From: JALHNI01 sp965229305
Lineage (GTDB): Bacteria; Acidobacteriota; Terriglobia; Bryobacterales; Bryobacteraceae
DNA: 64,000 nt
Assembly (NCBI GenBank): GCA_965229305.1
Contig: CBDDIZ010000032.1
Span: 62,001-126,000 of the forward strand
Reading direction: 5' to 3'
Shown here: in pieces, positions 7,650 to 15,562 of the stretch
Position numbering within the stretch: the first letter of the stretch is position 1
Layout of the letters: the number at the start of each line of letters is the position of its first letter
The notes under the pieces: model-generated
The model's input: the letters and a program-made list of their open reading frames with translations, nothing else
What the model was told of the DNA's origin: nothing
The model's database searches: none
Translations under genes and position numbers: made by a program

Positions 7650-9254
7650 TTATTCGAGAAGCCGGGTGAGGGCGTTGCGCGTGACCTGAGAGACCCCGCG
7701 ATCGGGGAAGAGCGAACTTACCCAGGTGATGGAGCCGACGGAGAAGATGGCGCCTTGTCCGAGCGGTCCGTAGACGACTTCGGCGCCGCCGTCATCGGGG
7801 TTGGTGCCTTTGGCGACGACTTCCAGATGGGGCACGGAACTCGGCGTGATCTTGTCGGTTTCGTGCCCGGAGGCGCCGCCAGGGACGCGTTCGTGCAGGG
7901 ACTTTTCGCCGAAGAGGTCGCCGTTTTTGAGGCCGGTGCCGGCGAAGAGCCAATGCTGGTCGTTGGTGACGCGGTAGGGCGCACTGGTCATCACGCCGGT
8001 ATGCGTAAAGGCAATGCCGAGCAGGCTGGCTTCGCTCTGGTAAGTGCGATGCATGCGGGACTCATGCGGAGCGGGACCGCCGGGTTCGGCAGCAGGATCG
8101 TGCGTGAGGCAGCGCATGCCGCTTTCGCCTTCGTAGACGACTTCGCAATTGACGCCGTTGCCCCCGAGGTACATGAGGCGGCCGCCACGTTCGATCCACT
8201 CGCGGGTGCGGCGAAACATTTCGCGCGTCCAGTATTCAGGGTGAACGGAGATGGCGAGGACCTTGTATTCGTCCAGAGGCAAAGTGCCGTCGTGCAGGTG
8301 GGCTTCGGAGTAATAGTCGTAGGCGAAGCCTTCGCGTTCGAGCCAGCCGAGCAGACGCCACTCGCCGGGCGCGAGGCCGCATTGGGAGCGGCCGTGGATG
8401 CCGTCCTCGATGGAGCGATCTTCCCAAGGCGAGTTGTCGAAGTTGTGGTTGACGAGTTCGGGACGTTCGAAGGAGAGGGGCGGATAGGCTTCGTCAGGGA
8501 ATCGCCAGACGGGTTGGGGTTGGGTGTAACGGTCGAGGTCGAGGCGGGCGTTGACCGTGGGCGTGGGGGGCAGCCCGTTGGGGTTGATGTAGTTCGAACG
8601 GCCGCCGAAGTTGTTGTAGGCGTTCCAGGTGTTGGTGGAGGCAAGGACGGCGAGTTTGGCCTTCGGCTTCGCGGGGGCAACGACCCAGGGGAACGAAAAG
8701 CTTTTGCCGGAGGGCGTGCGGGCCCAGAGGTAGTAAAGGCCGGACTCTTCGGGGGCGGTGACGAACTGCTGGATGTGGGGCGCGGGGTAGCCCGCGCGAT
8801 TCCACCGCATGCCGGTTTGGCTGAAGTCCGTATCGGGGGCGACTTGCACGGTGGTGCGGGGGCCGTGTTCGTCGAACCAACTGATCAGGCGGACGAACTC
8901 TTTCTTTAAGCCATAGCGCCAGAGGGTGAGCTGGTATTGCTCAGGCGCGTGGACGCGGACTTCGGACTTTTCGCCGGACCGCGCCCACTTGGGCCACATG
9001 TAGCCGCAGAGCTGGTCCTTGAGGAGGCGGAACTGTTGCGGCTGTTCGCCGAGGTCGCATTCGACCCACTTGGAGCCGTAGCCATCTTTGGCGAAGGTGA
9101 CGCGGTAACGGCCGGGGGCGAGGTCGGCATAAAGGGCGCCACGGGGGGACGAGGTGAGCAGCGTGATGGCGCCGCCGGCGAGCGATTCGATCTCGACCGC
9201 GACGCCCGGGATGGCGAGGTAGTCTTCGTCGGAGATGTATCCGAGGGCTTTCAT
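7650..9254 (-). CDS. N,N-dimethylformamidase beta-subunit-like protein (copy 1)
   Basis: 534-residue cytosolic protein related to the large subunit of N,N-dimethylformamidase, a mononuclear-iron amidohydrolase. The N-terminal 100 residues look like a beta-sandwich (GRYRVTFAKDGYGSKWVECD). The larger part has the family signatures NTWNAYNNFGGRSNY (about 212), REGFAYDYYSE (about 307), LAISVHPEYWTREMF (about 335), GGRLMYLGGNGVNCEV (about 359) and NPDDGGAEVVYG (about 497). The enzyme's iron is held by two Tyr and one carboxylate; Tyr in YDYY or HPEYW and a Glu near the C-terminus are candidates. No small alpha subunit is nearby. It is the last gene of the enolase/HisD-like operon (ATGA overlap at 9251-9254) and has a close paralogue at 34414. 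Confidence 0.72.
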   Translation of the reverse strand: MKALGYISDEDYLAIPGVAVEIESLAGGAITLLTSSPRGALYADLAPGRYRVTFAKDGYGSKWVECDLGEQPQQFRLLKDQLCGYMWPKWARSGEKSEVRVHAPEQYQLTLWRYGLKKEFVRLISWFDEHGPRTTVQVAPDTDFSQTGMRWNRAGYPAPHIQQFVTAPEESGLYYLWARTPSGKSFSFPWVVAPAKPKAKLAVLASTNTWNAYNNFGGRSNYINPNGLPPTPTVNARLDLDRYTQPQPVWRFPDEAYPPLSFERPELVNHNFDNSPWEDRSIEDGIHGRSQCGLAPGEWRLLGWLEREGFAYDYYSEAHLHDGTLPLDEYKVLAISVHPEYWTREMFRRTREWIERGGRLMYLGGNGVNCEVVYEGESGMRCLTHDPAAEPGGPAPHESRMHRTYQSEASLLGIAFTHTGVMTSAPYRVTNDQHWLFAGTGLKNGDLFGEKSLHERVPGGASGHETDKITPSSVPHLEVVAKGTNPDDGGAEVVYGPLGQGAIFSVGSITWVSSLFPDRGVSQVTRNALTRLLE

Positions 9255-10534
9255 TGGGCGACCTCAACTTCGGAGTAGCGTTCGATGCGGACGCGGGCGG
9301 TGATGGCGTGCGCGAGCATGTTTTCGAGGATGCACTGCCGCTCGGTCACGGCGGCGGTCTCGACGCTGGCCGCCGGGGTCATGCGCTGGTAGGTGCAGGT
9401 CTTGAGGAACTTGCCGACCCAGACGCCGCCGGTATAGCGCGCCGCGCGGCTGGTGGGGAGGATGTGGTTGGTGCCGATGGTTTTGTCGCCGTAGGCAACG
9501 GTGGTCTCTTCGCCGATGAAGAGCGAGCCGTAGTTGGTGAGGCGTTCAAAGAAGTAGGCGGGATTCTCGACGTGGAGTTCGAGGTGTTCGGGGGCGTAAC
9601 GGTCCGAAAGGGCGATGGCTTCGTCGTCGCTGTCGGCGACGTAGACGAGGCCGTGGTCGCGCCAGGCGAGGGCGGCGATGGCACGGGTGGGCAGAATCTC
9701 GAGCTGCTTTTCGAGTTCGGCGATGGTTTCGCGGGCAAAGCGTTCGCTGCGGCAGATGAGGCAGACGCCGGAGTTGGGGTCGTGTTCGGCTTGGCCGAGG
9801 AGGTCGCAGGCGACGAGGGCGGGATCGGCGGAGTCGTCGGCGAGGACGAGGATTTCGGTGGGACCGGCGAGCAGGTCAATGCCGCAGCGTCCGAAGAGCT
9901 GGCGTTTGGCTTCGGCGACGAAGCGGTTGCCGGCGCCGCAGAGGATGTCGACGGGCGGAAGTCCATCGAGGCCGAAGGCCATCAGAGCAAGGGCGGGGAC
10001 GCCGCCGAGGATGTAGATGTGGTCCGCGCCGGCTTTGTGGATCGCGTTGATGGTGGCGGGGTAATAGCCCTGGCCTTTGACGGGCGGCGTGCAGGCGACG
10101 ATCTTCTTCACGCCGGCGACGCGCGCGGGGATGATGCTCATCTGCGCGGAGCCGAACATCGGATAGCGGCCGCCGGGGATGTAGCTGCCGACGGAGTTGA
10201 CCGGGATGTGGCGATGCCCGAGGAAAACGCCGGGGCGCGTTTCGACTTCGAGCGGCAGCATGGTCTCGCGTTGGGCTTGGGCGAAGTGGCGGACGTTGGC
10301 CTGGCAATAGTCGGTGTCGGCGAGGGCTTGTGGGGAGAGCGTGGCGATGGCGTCGTCGATTTGCGTGGGTTCGAGACGGAAGCTGGGCGGGTTCCATTCG
10401 TCGAACTTTTCGCTGTAACGGCGGACGGCGTCCATGCCGTCGCGTTCGAGTTCGAGCAGCATCTGCGTGACGACGGACGCGGTTTCGGTGTCGGCTTCGA
10501 AGAGCCGCTGGGTGCCTTCTTTGAGGATCTTCAT
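9251..10534 (-). CDS. Histidinol-dehydrogenase-family protein, HpsN (sulfopropanediol dehydrogenase)-like
   Basis: 427-residue Zn- and NAD-dependent dehydrogenase of the HisD fold. Visible signatures are YIPGGRYPMFGSAQMS (about 118), DILCGAGNRFVAEAKRQLFG (about 197), DLLAGPTEILVLAD (about 220), LGQAEHDPNSG (about 245; metal-ligand region), APEHLELHVENP (about 312) and GTNHILPTSRAARYTGGVWV (about 352), followed by GKFLKTCTYQRMT. The NHILPT and KFLKTCTYQ region matches the HpsN-type branch, which oxidises a hydroxyl through the aldehyde to the acid, better than biosynthetic HisD. There are no other his genes here, and it is coupled by ATGA overlaps to an enolase-superfamily enzyme and a DMFase-like protein, so a catabolic role is likely. 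No sulfonate genes are visible, so the substrate may differ. Confidence 0.8.
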   Translation of the reverse strand: MKILKEGTQRLFEADTETASVVTQMLLELERDGMDAVRRYSEKFDEWNPPSFRLEPTQIDDAIATLSPQALADTDYCQANVRHFAQAQRETMLPLEVETRPGVFLGHRHIPVNSVGSYIPGGRYPMFGSAQMSIIPARVAGVKKIVACTPPVKGQGYYPATINAIHKAGADHIYILGGVPALALMAFGLDGLPPVDILCGAGNRFVAEAKRQLFGRCGIDLLAGPTEILVLADDSADPALVACDLLGQAEHDPNSGVCLICRSERFARETIAELEKQLEILPTRAIAALAWRDHGLVYVADSDDEAIALSDRYAPEHLELHVENPAYFFERLTNYGSLFIGEETTVAYGDKTIGTNHILPTSRAARYTGGVWVGKFLKTCTYQRMTPAASVETAAVTERQCILENMLAHAITARVRIERYSEVEVAQ

Positions 10535-11646
10535 CGGGCTTGTTGCTCCGGGAGGAAGTCGATGCCGAGGCCGGGTCCGGTGGGGAGAACGGCGCAGCCG
10601 TTACGGAACTCGAGCGGCGTGGTGCAGAAGCGATGGTCGTAGTAGAGCGGACCGATGATGTCGTGGTGGACGGCGGTGGCGAGCGACGGCGCGGCGACGG
10701 CGACGTGAAGCTGGCCGGCAGCGCCCAAGTCCATTTCGAGATTGCTGCCAATGGTGCAACGCAGACCGGCGACCGCGGCCATCTGGGCGATTTCGAGCGA
10801 GCGGGTGAGGCCGCCGTTTTTGCCGGGATAGATGCTGATGATGTCGCAGGCTTCGGCCTTGATGGCCTCCATCGCGTCCTGGCGGGTGAAGACGGACTCA
10901 TCGAGCATGAGCGGTATGTTGGTGCGTTCGCGGAGGCGGGCGCAGTTGCGGAAGTCGCCGCGGCGGAGGGGCTGCTCGAGGCAATTCACTTTGAGGGCTT
11001 CGAGTTCGGGGAGGGCGATGAGGCAATCGCTTTCGAGCCAGCCGCCGTTGCCATCGACGGCGACGCTGAAGTCGCTTCCGACGGCGTCGCGGACGGCGGC
11101 GACGCGGGCGATGTCGCCGGCGATGTCGAGGCCGACTTTGACTTTGACGGCGTTGAGTCCGATGGACTTGGCGTGGCGGGCGACGCGAGCGGCTTCAGGC
11201 GGAGTGAAAGCGCCGATGGAAAACTTGAGCGCCACTTCCGGGGCGCGGCGAGCGCCGCCCAGCAGCGTGACGACGGGAACGCCGAGGAGCTTGCCAGTGA
11301 GGTCGAGGAGGGCCATCTCGACGGCGCATTTGGTGAAGGGGTTGCCAATGAGGTACTTATCCATCTTGTCGGCGGCGGCGGTGACTTGCGTGGGGTCGGT
11401 GCCGACGAGCAGAGGGGCCAGCAAGGTTTCGACGAAGTGCGCGGCGGTGGACTGGCTTTCGCCGCTCCAGCCGGGGACGACGGTGGCTTCGCCATAACCG
11501 ACGTGTCCGGAGGTGGAATGAACGGCGACGACAATGTAATGGGATTCAGGTTGGGCGCCGGCGGCACTGACGATGGCGAGTTCGCGGCGGACGATCTGGC
11601 CAAGGCGATGGACTTCGATCGCGCGGATGGTGGTTGGGGGTGTCAC
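10531..11646 (-). CDS. Enolase-superfamily enzyme, muconate-cycloisomerase/dipeptide-epimerase-like
   Basis: Mg-dependent enzyme that abstracts a proton alpha to a carboxylate. The muconate-lactonizing-enzyme pattern is complete: KVK (K168 and K170), metal ligands D198 (VDGNG), E224 (CLEQP) and D249 (LDES), and the opposite Lys at 276 (YPGKNGG). I place the start at the GTG at 11646 (371 residues) because TACAAT lies 8 nt upstream, as in leaderless transcripts; in-frame alternatives are GTG 11652 and TTG 11676. It is the first gene of a three-gene operon with the HisD-like and DMFase-like genes and is preceded by operator site A. The reaction could be cycloisomerisation, epimerisation or racemisation; the sequence does not decide. 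Confidence 0.82.
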   Translation of the reverse strand: MTPPTTIRAIEVHRLGQIVRRELAIVSAAGAQPESHYIVVAVHSTSGHVGYGEATVVPGWSGESQSTAAHFVETLLAPLLVGTDPTQVTAAADKMDKYLIGNPFTKCAVEMALLDLTGKLLGVPVVTLLGGARRAPEVALKFSIGAFTPPEAARVARHAKSIGLNAVKVKVGLDIAGDIARVAAVRDAVGSDFSVAVDGNGGWLESDCLIALPELEALKVNCLEQPLRRGDFRNCARLRERTNIPLMLDESVFTRQDAMEAIKAEACDIISIYPGKNGGLTRSLEIAQMAAVAGLRCTIGSNLEMDLGAAGQLHVAVAAPSLATAVHHDIIGPLYYDHRFCTTPLEFRNGCAVLPTGPGLGIDFLPEQQAR

Positions 11647-11654
11647 TTCCACCG

Positions 11655-11660
11655 ATTGTA
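11655..11660 (-). promoter_or_regulatory. -10 hexamer TACAAT of the 11646 operon (leaderless)
   Basis: TACAAT on the minus strand, 8 nt before the GTG at 11646 and exactly 40 nt downstream of operator site A (11701-11716). The short distance to the start codon implies transcription beginning at or next to the GTG. Confidence 0.55.
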
Positions 11661-11700
11661 GGATGATGATCGGCAAGGTCTGGCGGAGAGGCGGAGGCAG

Positions 11701-11716
11701 GTTCGGCGAATTGAAC
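11701..11716. promoter_or_regulatory. IclR-regulon operator, site A (GTTC-N8-GAAC)
   Basis: GTTCGGCGAATTGAAC between two divergent units. It is 40 nt from the -10 box of the minus-strand operon (11655-11660) and 51 nt from the TATCCT box of the plus-strand gene (11768-11773), about one extra helical turn. It carries the ATTGAAC half-site shared with sites B and C. Confidence 0.72.
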
Positions 11717-11767
11717 AGATTCGACCGCGCGAGCGGTGAGCGAATACCGCTTTGGGCAAGGGTCTCG

Positions 11768-11773
11768 TATCCT
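11768..11773 (+). promoter_or_regulatory. Probable -10 hexamer of the RraA-like gene
   Basis: TATCCT, 51 nt downstream of operator site A. The leader to the GTG at 11817 would be about 36 nt and contains the AGGAGG ribosome-binding site. Confidence 0.4.
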
Positions 11774-11816
11774 GATCCTAAATCGTGACCGAGTTACAAG
11801 CAGGAAAGGAGGCGAC

Positions 11817-12530
11817 GTGGAGAAGGAGACGGTAGTCAGCAACCCGACACGTGTCGTCAGGCAAGCCGCGAGCGCGAAGGATCTGGAGTTATTTGCCCAT
11901 ATCGAGGCGAATCTATATACCGCGGTGGTATCGGATTCCCTGGACGAAATGGGGTATCGCGACCAGGCGATGCGTAAGGACTTCCGGCCGCTGGACGCTT
12001 CCTTCCGTTGCGTCGGTTGGGCGCGCACGGTGCAGTGCCAGGATGTTTTCGAGATTCCGGAAGATCCGTACGGACTGGAGATCGAGGCGATCGACAGCCT
12101 GCTGCCCGGCGAAGTTTGCGTGGTGTCGACGGGAGATTCGGAACGGAACGCGCCGTGGGGCGAGTTGCTTTCGACGGCGTCGCAGGCGCGCGGCGCACGC
12201 GGGGCGATTATCGGCGGCCTGGTACGCGACGTCATCAAGATCCAGGAGCTAAAGTTCCCGGTGTTTGCGACGGGCATCAAGCCGGTGGATTCGATGGGCC
12301 GCGGCGTGGTGACCGACTACAACGTGCCGATCGAATGCGGCGAAGTGTCCGTGTGGCCGGGCGACCTGGTGTTTGCGGACTTCGATGGCGTGGTGGTGGT
12401 GCCGGCGAGCATCGTGACGGAAGTGATTGCGCGCGCGACCGATAAGGTGACGCGGGAGAATCACAGCCGCGATGAGTTGAAGCGCGGCCTCTTGCTGGCG
12501 GATGTCTATAAGAAGTACGGTGTCCTTTGA
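11817..12530 (+). CDS. RraA family protein (HMG/CHA aldolase-like)
   Basis: 237-residue member of the RraA/dimethylmenaquinone-methyltransferase-like fold, whose catalytic members are divalent-metal-dependent class II aldolases or decarboxylases acting on 4-hydroxy-4-methyl- or 4-carboxy-4-hydroxy-2-oxo acids. The active-site block is present: PWGELLSTAS (about 117), then GARGAIIGGLVRDV (about 131) with the substrate-binding Arg and metal-ligand Asp, and GVVTDYNVPIECG (about 168). The GTG at 11817 follows AGGAGG at 6 bases; the upstream in-frame ATG at 11736 would lack an RBS. It is coupled to the amidohydrolase at 12527. In gallate-type pathways an amidohydrolase-family hydratase precedes such an aldolase, so a similar pair is possible here. 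Confidence 0.83.
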   Translation: MEKETVVSNPTRVVRQAASAKDLELFAHIEANLYTAVVSDSLDEMGYRDQAMRKDFRPLDASFRCVGWARTVQCQDVFEIPEDPYGLEIEAIDSLLPGEVCVVSTGDSERNAPWGELLSTASQARGARGAIIGGLVRDVIKIQELKFPVFATGIKPVDSMGRGVVTDYNVPIECGEVSVWPGDLVFADFDGVVVVPASIVTEVIARATDKVTRENHSRDELKRGLLLADVYKKYGVL

Positions 12531-13369
12531 TCGTTGATTGCCATACGCACGTGGGCGAAGCCCAGCACATGAGCCAGCAGTTTCAGGACGATGCGCGCCG
12601 AGTGGCGCAGAATCCGAACCTGAATCTGGTGGTGGATCTGGATGAGCATTGGAAGGCCATGGAGACGGTGGATAAGGCCATCGTACTGGGCTTTCGCGCG
12701 CATCACGTCGGCTATGTGATTCCGAACGAGTATGTGGCCGGCTATGTGAAGCAGCATCCAGAGAAGCTGGTGGGCTTCTGCTCCGTGGATCCGAGCGACG
12801 AAGACTGCGTGGAGCAGTTGGACTACGCGGTGTTGAAGCTGGGCTTAAAGGGCCTGAAGCTGGGTCCGATTTATCAGAACGTGCATCCGTCGGACAAGGG
12901 CGCCATGGCGCTCTTCCGCCGGGCGGAGCAGCTCGAGATTCCGATTCTGATTCATCAGGGCACGACGTTCTGCTGCAATGTGTCGCTGGAAGTGGCTAAT
13001 CCGGTGCTGCTGCAACCGGCGGCCTTGGCGTTCCCGAACCTGCGGCTGGTGATTGCGCACATGGGCCATCCGTGGATCGGCGAAACGCTGTCGTTGATTC
13101 GCAAGCATCCGAGTTTGTATGCGGATATCTCCGCGCTCTACTATCGGCCGTGGCAGTTCTACAACGCACTGGTGATGGCGATGGAGTACGGCGTGATGCA
13201 CAAGCTGCTGTTCGGCTCGGACTATCCGGTGACCACGCCGGGAAGCACGATGGAAGCGCTGAAGAAGGTGAACTCGGTGGCCGAAGGCACGGGCATGCCG
13301 CGCATTCCGGTGGAGCGCATCGAGGAGATGGTGCACCGCGATACGCTCTCGCTGCTAGGCATTAGCTGA
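12527..13369 (+). CDS. Amidohydrolase family 2 protein (copy 1)
   Basis: 280-residue metal-dependent hydrolase, hydratase or decarboxylase with a TIM-barrel fold. Ligand motifs are VDCHTHVG at the N-terminus (HxH), ILIHQGTTF (about 145), LVIAHMGHPW (about 178) and FGSDYPVTTP (about 228, catalytic Asp). It begins with a TTG that overlaps the RraA stop (TTGA), so translation is coupled; the N-terminus at the HxH strand supports this start. It is a paralogue of the protein at 15563-16408: both share GTTF after the second His, HPxxGE after the third, YADxSALxYRP and GSDYPxTTP. It overlaps the convergent creatininase gene by 8 bases. Reaction unknown; the LigJ-, LigI- and decarboxylase-like branches all look similar at this level. 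Confidence 0.83.
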   Translation: MIVDCHTHVGEAQHMSQQFQDDARRVAQNPNLNLVVDLDEHWKAMETVDKAIVLGFRAHHVGYVIPNEYVAGYVKQHPEKLVGFCSVDPSDEDCVEQLDYAVLKLGLKGLKLGPIYQNVHPSDKGAMALFRRAEQLEIPILIHQGTTFCCNVSLEVANPVLLQPAALAFPNLRLVIAHMGHPWIGETLSLIRKHPSLYADISALYYRPWQFYNALVMAMEYGVMHKLLFGSDYPVTTPGSTMEALKKVNSVAEGTGMPRIPVERIEEMVHRDTLSLLGIS

Positions 13370-14141
13370 CCGGCTTCGTCCGAAGCAATTCTCCCGTTTG
13401 ATATTGGCGAACGAGCACGGCCAATCGCTCGACGATGGCCGTGAGAAAGCGTTCGCCTTTCTCTGCGTTCGCGGTGCGGGGATCACCGTTGGCGCCGGAT
13501 TTGGTGAACTCGGCGAAGGTGGAGGAGATGCCGATTTGGCCGCCGCCGAGCATGTCGTGCGCGAAGAAGTCCGAGCACGGCCAGGAGCCGTCGGGTTGGG
13601 CGAGGTCCATCTTGACGGTGGGCCGGGCGATCGAAAGCATCATGGAGGTTTCGAGTTCACAGGCGTGGCCCATGCCGCCTTCGGCAGACTCGCGCAGAGC
13701 CTGGAGCTCGGAGCGGGCGACATTCCAGTAAGTGGCGGTGATGATGGTGGCGGCGGGGAAGGCGATCTTCAGCTCCGTGGAGACGACGTCGAGGATGGCG
13801 CGGTTGCCGCCGTGGGAGTTCAGGATGAGGAAGCGGTGGAAGCCGGCGCGAGCGAGGGAGCCGAGGAGTTCGACGGCGACGCGGATGTAGGTTTCGGCGG
13901 TGAGGGTGAGCGAGCCGGGGAAGTCCATGTGATGGGGGGAGTAGCCGGCCCACTGCATGGGCATGGTGAGGAGGCCGGGGACGGCGCGATCCAGACGTTC
14001 GGAGATGGCTTGGCCGATCAAGGCATCGGTGCCGAAGGGGAGATGGTGGCCGTGCTGTTCGGTGGCGCCAAAGGGGGCCACGACGATGGTGTCGCGCGGC
14101 AGGGCCGCCACTTCCGGCCAGGCGGCGTGAGAGAGAAGCAT
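13362..14141 (-). CDS. Creatininase family protein
   Basis: 259-residue Zn/Mn amidohydrolase of the creatininase (MftE, FAPy-deformylase-like) family. The metal-binding block GATEQHGHHLPFGTD (about 25-39) supplies Glu, His and Asp ligands; SHGGN (about 113) and GHACELETSMML (about 161) supply the rest. The start at 14141 is leaderless-type: TACCCT lies 6 nt upstream and operator site B 40 nt beyond that. Family members cleave cyclic or linear amide C-N bonds. Placed between an amidohydrolase and a transporter under the same operator type, it probably opens an amide or lactam intermediate of the regulon's substrate. Confidence 0.83.
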   Translation of the reverse strand: MLLSHAAWPEVAALPRDTIVVAPFGATEQHGHHLPFGTDALIGQAISERLDRAVPGLLTMPMQWAGYSPHHMDFPGSLTLTAETYIRVAVELLGSLARAGFHRFLILNSHGGNRAILDVVSTELKIAFPAATIITATYWNVARSELQALRESAEGGMGHACELETSMMLSIARPTVKMDLAQPDGSWPCSDFFAHDMLGGGQIGISSTFAEFTKSGANGDPRTANAEKGERFLTAIVERLAVLVRQYQTGELLRTKPVS

Positions 14142-14147
14142 GTGTTC

Positions 14148-14153
14148 AGGGTA
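14148..14153 (-). promoter_or_regulatory. -10 hexamer TACCCT of the creatininase gene (leaderless)
   Basis: TACCCT on the minus strand, separated from the ATG by GAACAC (6 nt) and from operator site B by 40 nt. The MFS gene has the nearly identical TACCCTGAACACC-ATG. Confidence 0.6.
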
Positions 14154-14193
14154 GATGAACTGGCCGGCGGCGGAGGGGCGCGAACGGGGCCGA

Positions 14194-14209
14194 GTTCAAT
14201 CGATGGAAC
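14194..14209. promoter_or_regulatory. IclR-regulon operator, site B (GTTC-N8-GAAC)
   Basis: GTTCAATCGATGGAAC; on the minus strand it reads GTTCCATCG-ATTGAAC. It lies 40 nt upstream of the creatininase -10 box, centred about 60 bp upstream of the start codon, and just past the end of the MFS gene. Confidence 0.72.
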
Positions 14210-14217
14210 GGAATTCG

Positions 14218-15465
14218 CTAGGCGGCTGCAGCGGCCGGACGGGGCGTGCCGGTGGACGAGGCAAAGCGCAGAGTGAGGACGAAGATCACCGCCATCAGCA
14301 GGGCGAACGCCGTGCCCAGAGCCATCAGCGAGGAGATGGAGAAGGACTGCTTCAGCATGCCGGTGAACAGGATGGCGGCGCCGCTGCCCAAGCCGCCGGC
14401 CATGTTGATGATGCCGGTGGCCAGGCCGAAATTCTGGGGCGCGACGAGATCATAGGCACTGGCGAAGATGTTCGACACGAAGATGCCGGCGAAGAGGCCG
14501 AAGCAGAAGGCACACGTCTTGAGGAGAAACAGGTTCGAAGCGGCGAAAGTGCCGAGGGCGAAGGGAGCGCAGAGGACCAGGCCGAAGACGAGGACGTGGA
14601 AGCGTCCGAAGCGGCGGCGGGCGCCATAGGTGTCGCCGACGTAGCCGCCGAGGAGGGCGCCGGCGGCGGAGCCGGATTGCAGGAAAAGCGTGGCGGTGAG
14701 TCCGGCGGCCGAGAGTGAGAGTTGGAAGCGCTCGTAGAGGTAGGTGGGGAGCCAGGCGTAGAGCATCCACAGCATGGAGCAGAAGCTGAGGAAGGTGATG
14801 GCGAGGGCAAGGTAGGCGGGGGAGCGCAGCAGGTCGAGGGGGGTGGATTGTCGCTTGGCGCTGGCCGCCACGGGGGCCGGCTCGGCCGGTGAGCGGAGGA
14901 AGCGCATGATGAGGAGCGAATAAGCGACGCCGACGGCGGCGAGGATCAGCAGGCCGGAGCGCCAGCCGATGGTTTCGCCAGCCCAGCCACCGAACCAGCC
15001 GCCGAGGGTGATGCCGGCGAACTGGGCGAGTCCGTGGACGGCGAGGGCGCGGGAACGCGTGGCGCCGGCGTGGGCTTGCGTGATGAGCGCGATGGCGGCA
15101 GGGACGTAAAGAGACTCGCTCAGGCCCATGAAGATGCGCGAAAGCAGAAATTCGTTGATGTCGCGGCTGAAGGCGGTGGTGAGGGTAGCGAGGCTCCAAA
15201 GGATGAGCGAGGCGATCACCATGCGGTGCTTGGGGAAGATGTCGGCGAGGCGGCCGGAGATGGGCATGGCGAACGAGTAGGTCCAGGTGAAGAGGCTGCC
15301 GACGAGGCCGAGTTGGGTGTCGGTGAAGCCGAGTTCGCGGCGGAGGAGGGGGAAGATCGCGAAGACGACCTGACGGTCGAGGTAGTTGATGACGAAGGCG
15401 ACCGAGAGAAGCGCGACGAGGATCCAGGCACTGCGGCGACTGATGGCAGGCTCGGAATGCTCCAT
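14218..15465 (-). CDS. MFS transporter
   Basis: 415-residue major facilitator with 12 predicted membrane helices. The first carries SAWILVALLSVAFVINYLDR, and the cytoplasmic motif A (GRLADIFPKHRMV) follows helix 2; NYLDRQ is typical of organic-anion and sugar-acid MFS branches. I start at the ATG at 15465 (MEHSEPAISRRS) because TACCCT lies 7 nt upstream and the residues before it (from 15549) are not transporter-like and would include operator site C. It is probably the inner-membrane importer of the regulon's substrate after uptake by the TonB receptor at 19267-22509. Confidence 0.88.
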   Translation of the reverse strand: MEHSEPAISRRSAWILVALLSVAFVINYLDRQVVFAIFPLLRRELGFTDTQLGLVGSLFTWTYSFAMPISGRLADIFPKHRMVIASLILWSLATLTTAFSRDINEFLLSRIFMGLSESLYVPAAIALITQAHAGATRSRALAVHGLAQFAGITLGGWFGGWAGETIGWRSGLLILAAVGVAYSLLIMRFLRSPAEPAPVAASAKRQSTPLDLLRSPAYLALAITFLSFCSMLWMLYAWLPTYLYERFQLSLSAAGLTATLFLQSGSAAGALLGGYVGDTYGARRRFGRFHVLVFGLVLCAPFALGTFAASNLFLLKTCAFCFGLFAGIFVSNIFASAYDLVAPQNFGLATGIINMAGGLGSGAAILFTGMLKQSFSISSLMALGTAFALLMAVIFVLTLRFASSTGTPRPAAAAA

Positions 15466-15472
15466 GGTGTTC

Positions 15473-15502
15473 AGGGTAAGGGTTGGAGAGGGGACGGGGC
15501 AA
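15473..15502 (-). promoter_or_regulatory. Promoter of the MFS gene (TTGCCC-18-TACCCT, leaderless)
   Basis: Minus-strand -10 TACCCT at 15473-15478 and -35 TTGCCC at 15497-15502. The -10 is 7 nt from the ATG at 15465 and 41 nt from operator site C. Confidence 0.6.
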
Positions 15503-15519
15503 TGGGCGGGGGCGGGGCC

Positions 15520-15535
15520 GTTCGCGTTATTGAAC
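15520..15535. promoter_or_regulatory. IclR-regulon operator, site C (GTTC-N8-GAAC)
   Basis: GTTCGCGTTATTGAAC, 41 nt upstream of the MFS -10 box; it ends in the ATTGAAC half-site shared with A and B. It lies between the end of the upstream amidohydrolase gene and the transporter. Confidence 0.72.
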
Positions 15536-15562
15536 GAGAAGTCGCGCACCCCCGCAAAGCGG

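Noticed and set aside
10391..10406. GTTC-N8-GAAC inside the HisD-like gene
   Set aside because: Lies in coding sequence, lacks the TTGAAC half-site, and no promoter element is near.
14144..14160. GTTC-N9-GAAC at the creatininase start
   Set aside because: Spacer is 9 rather than 8 and it overlaps the -10 box; probably incidental, since site B is nearby with standard spacing.
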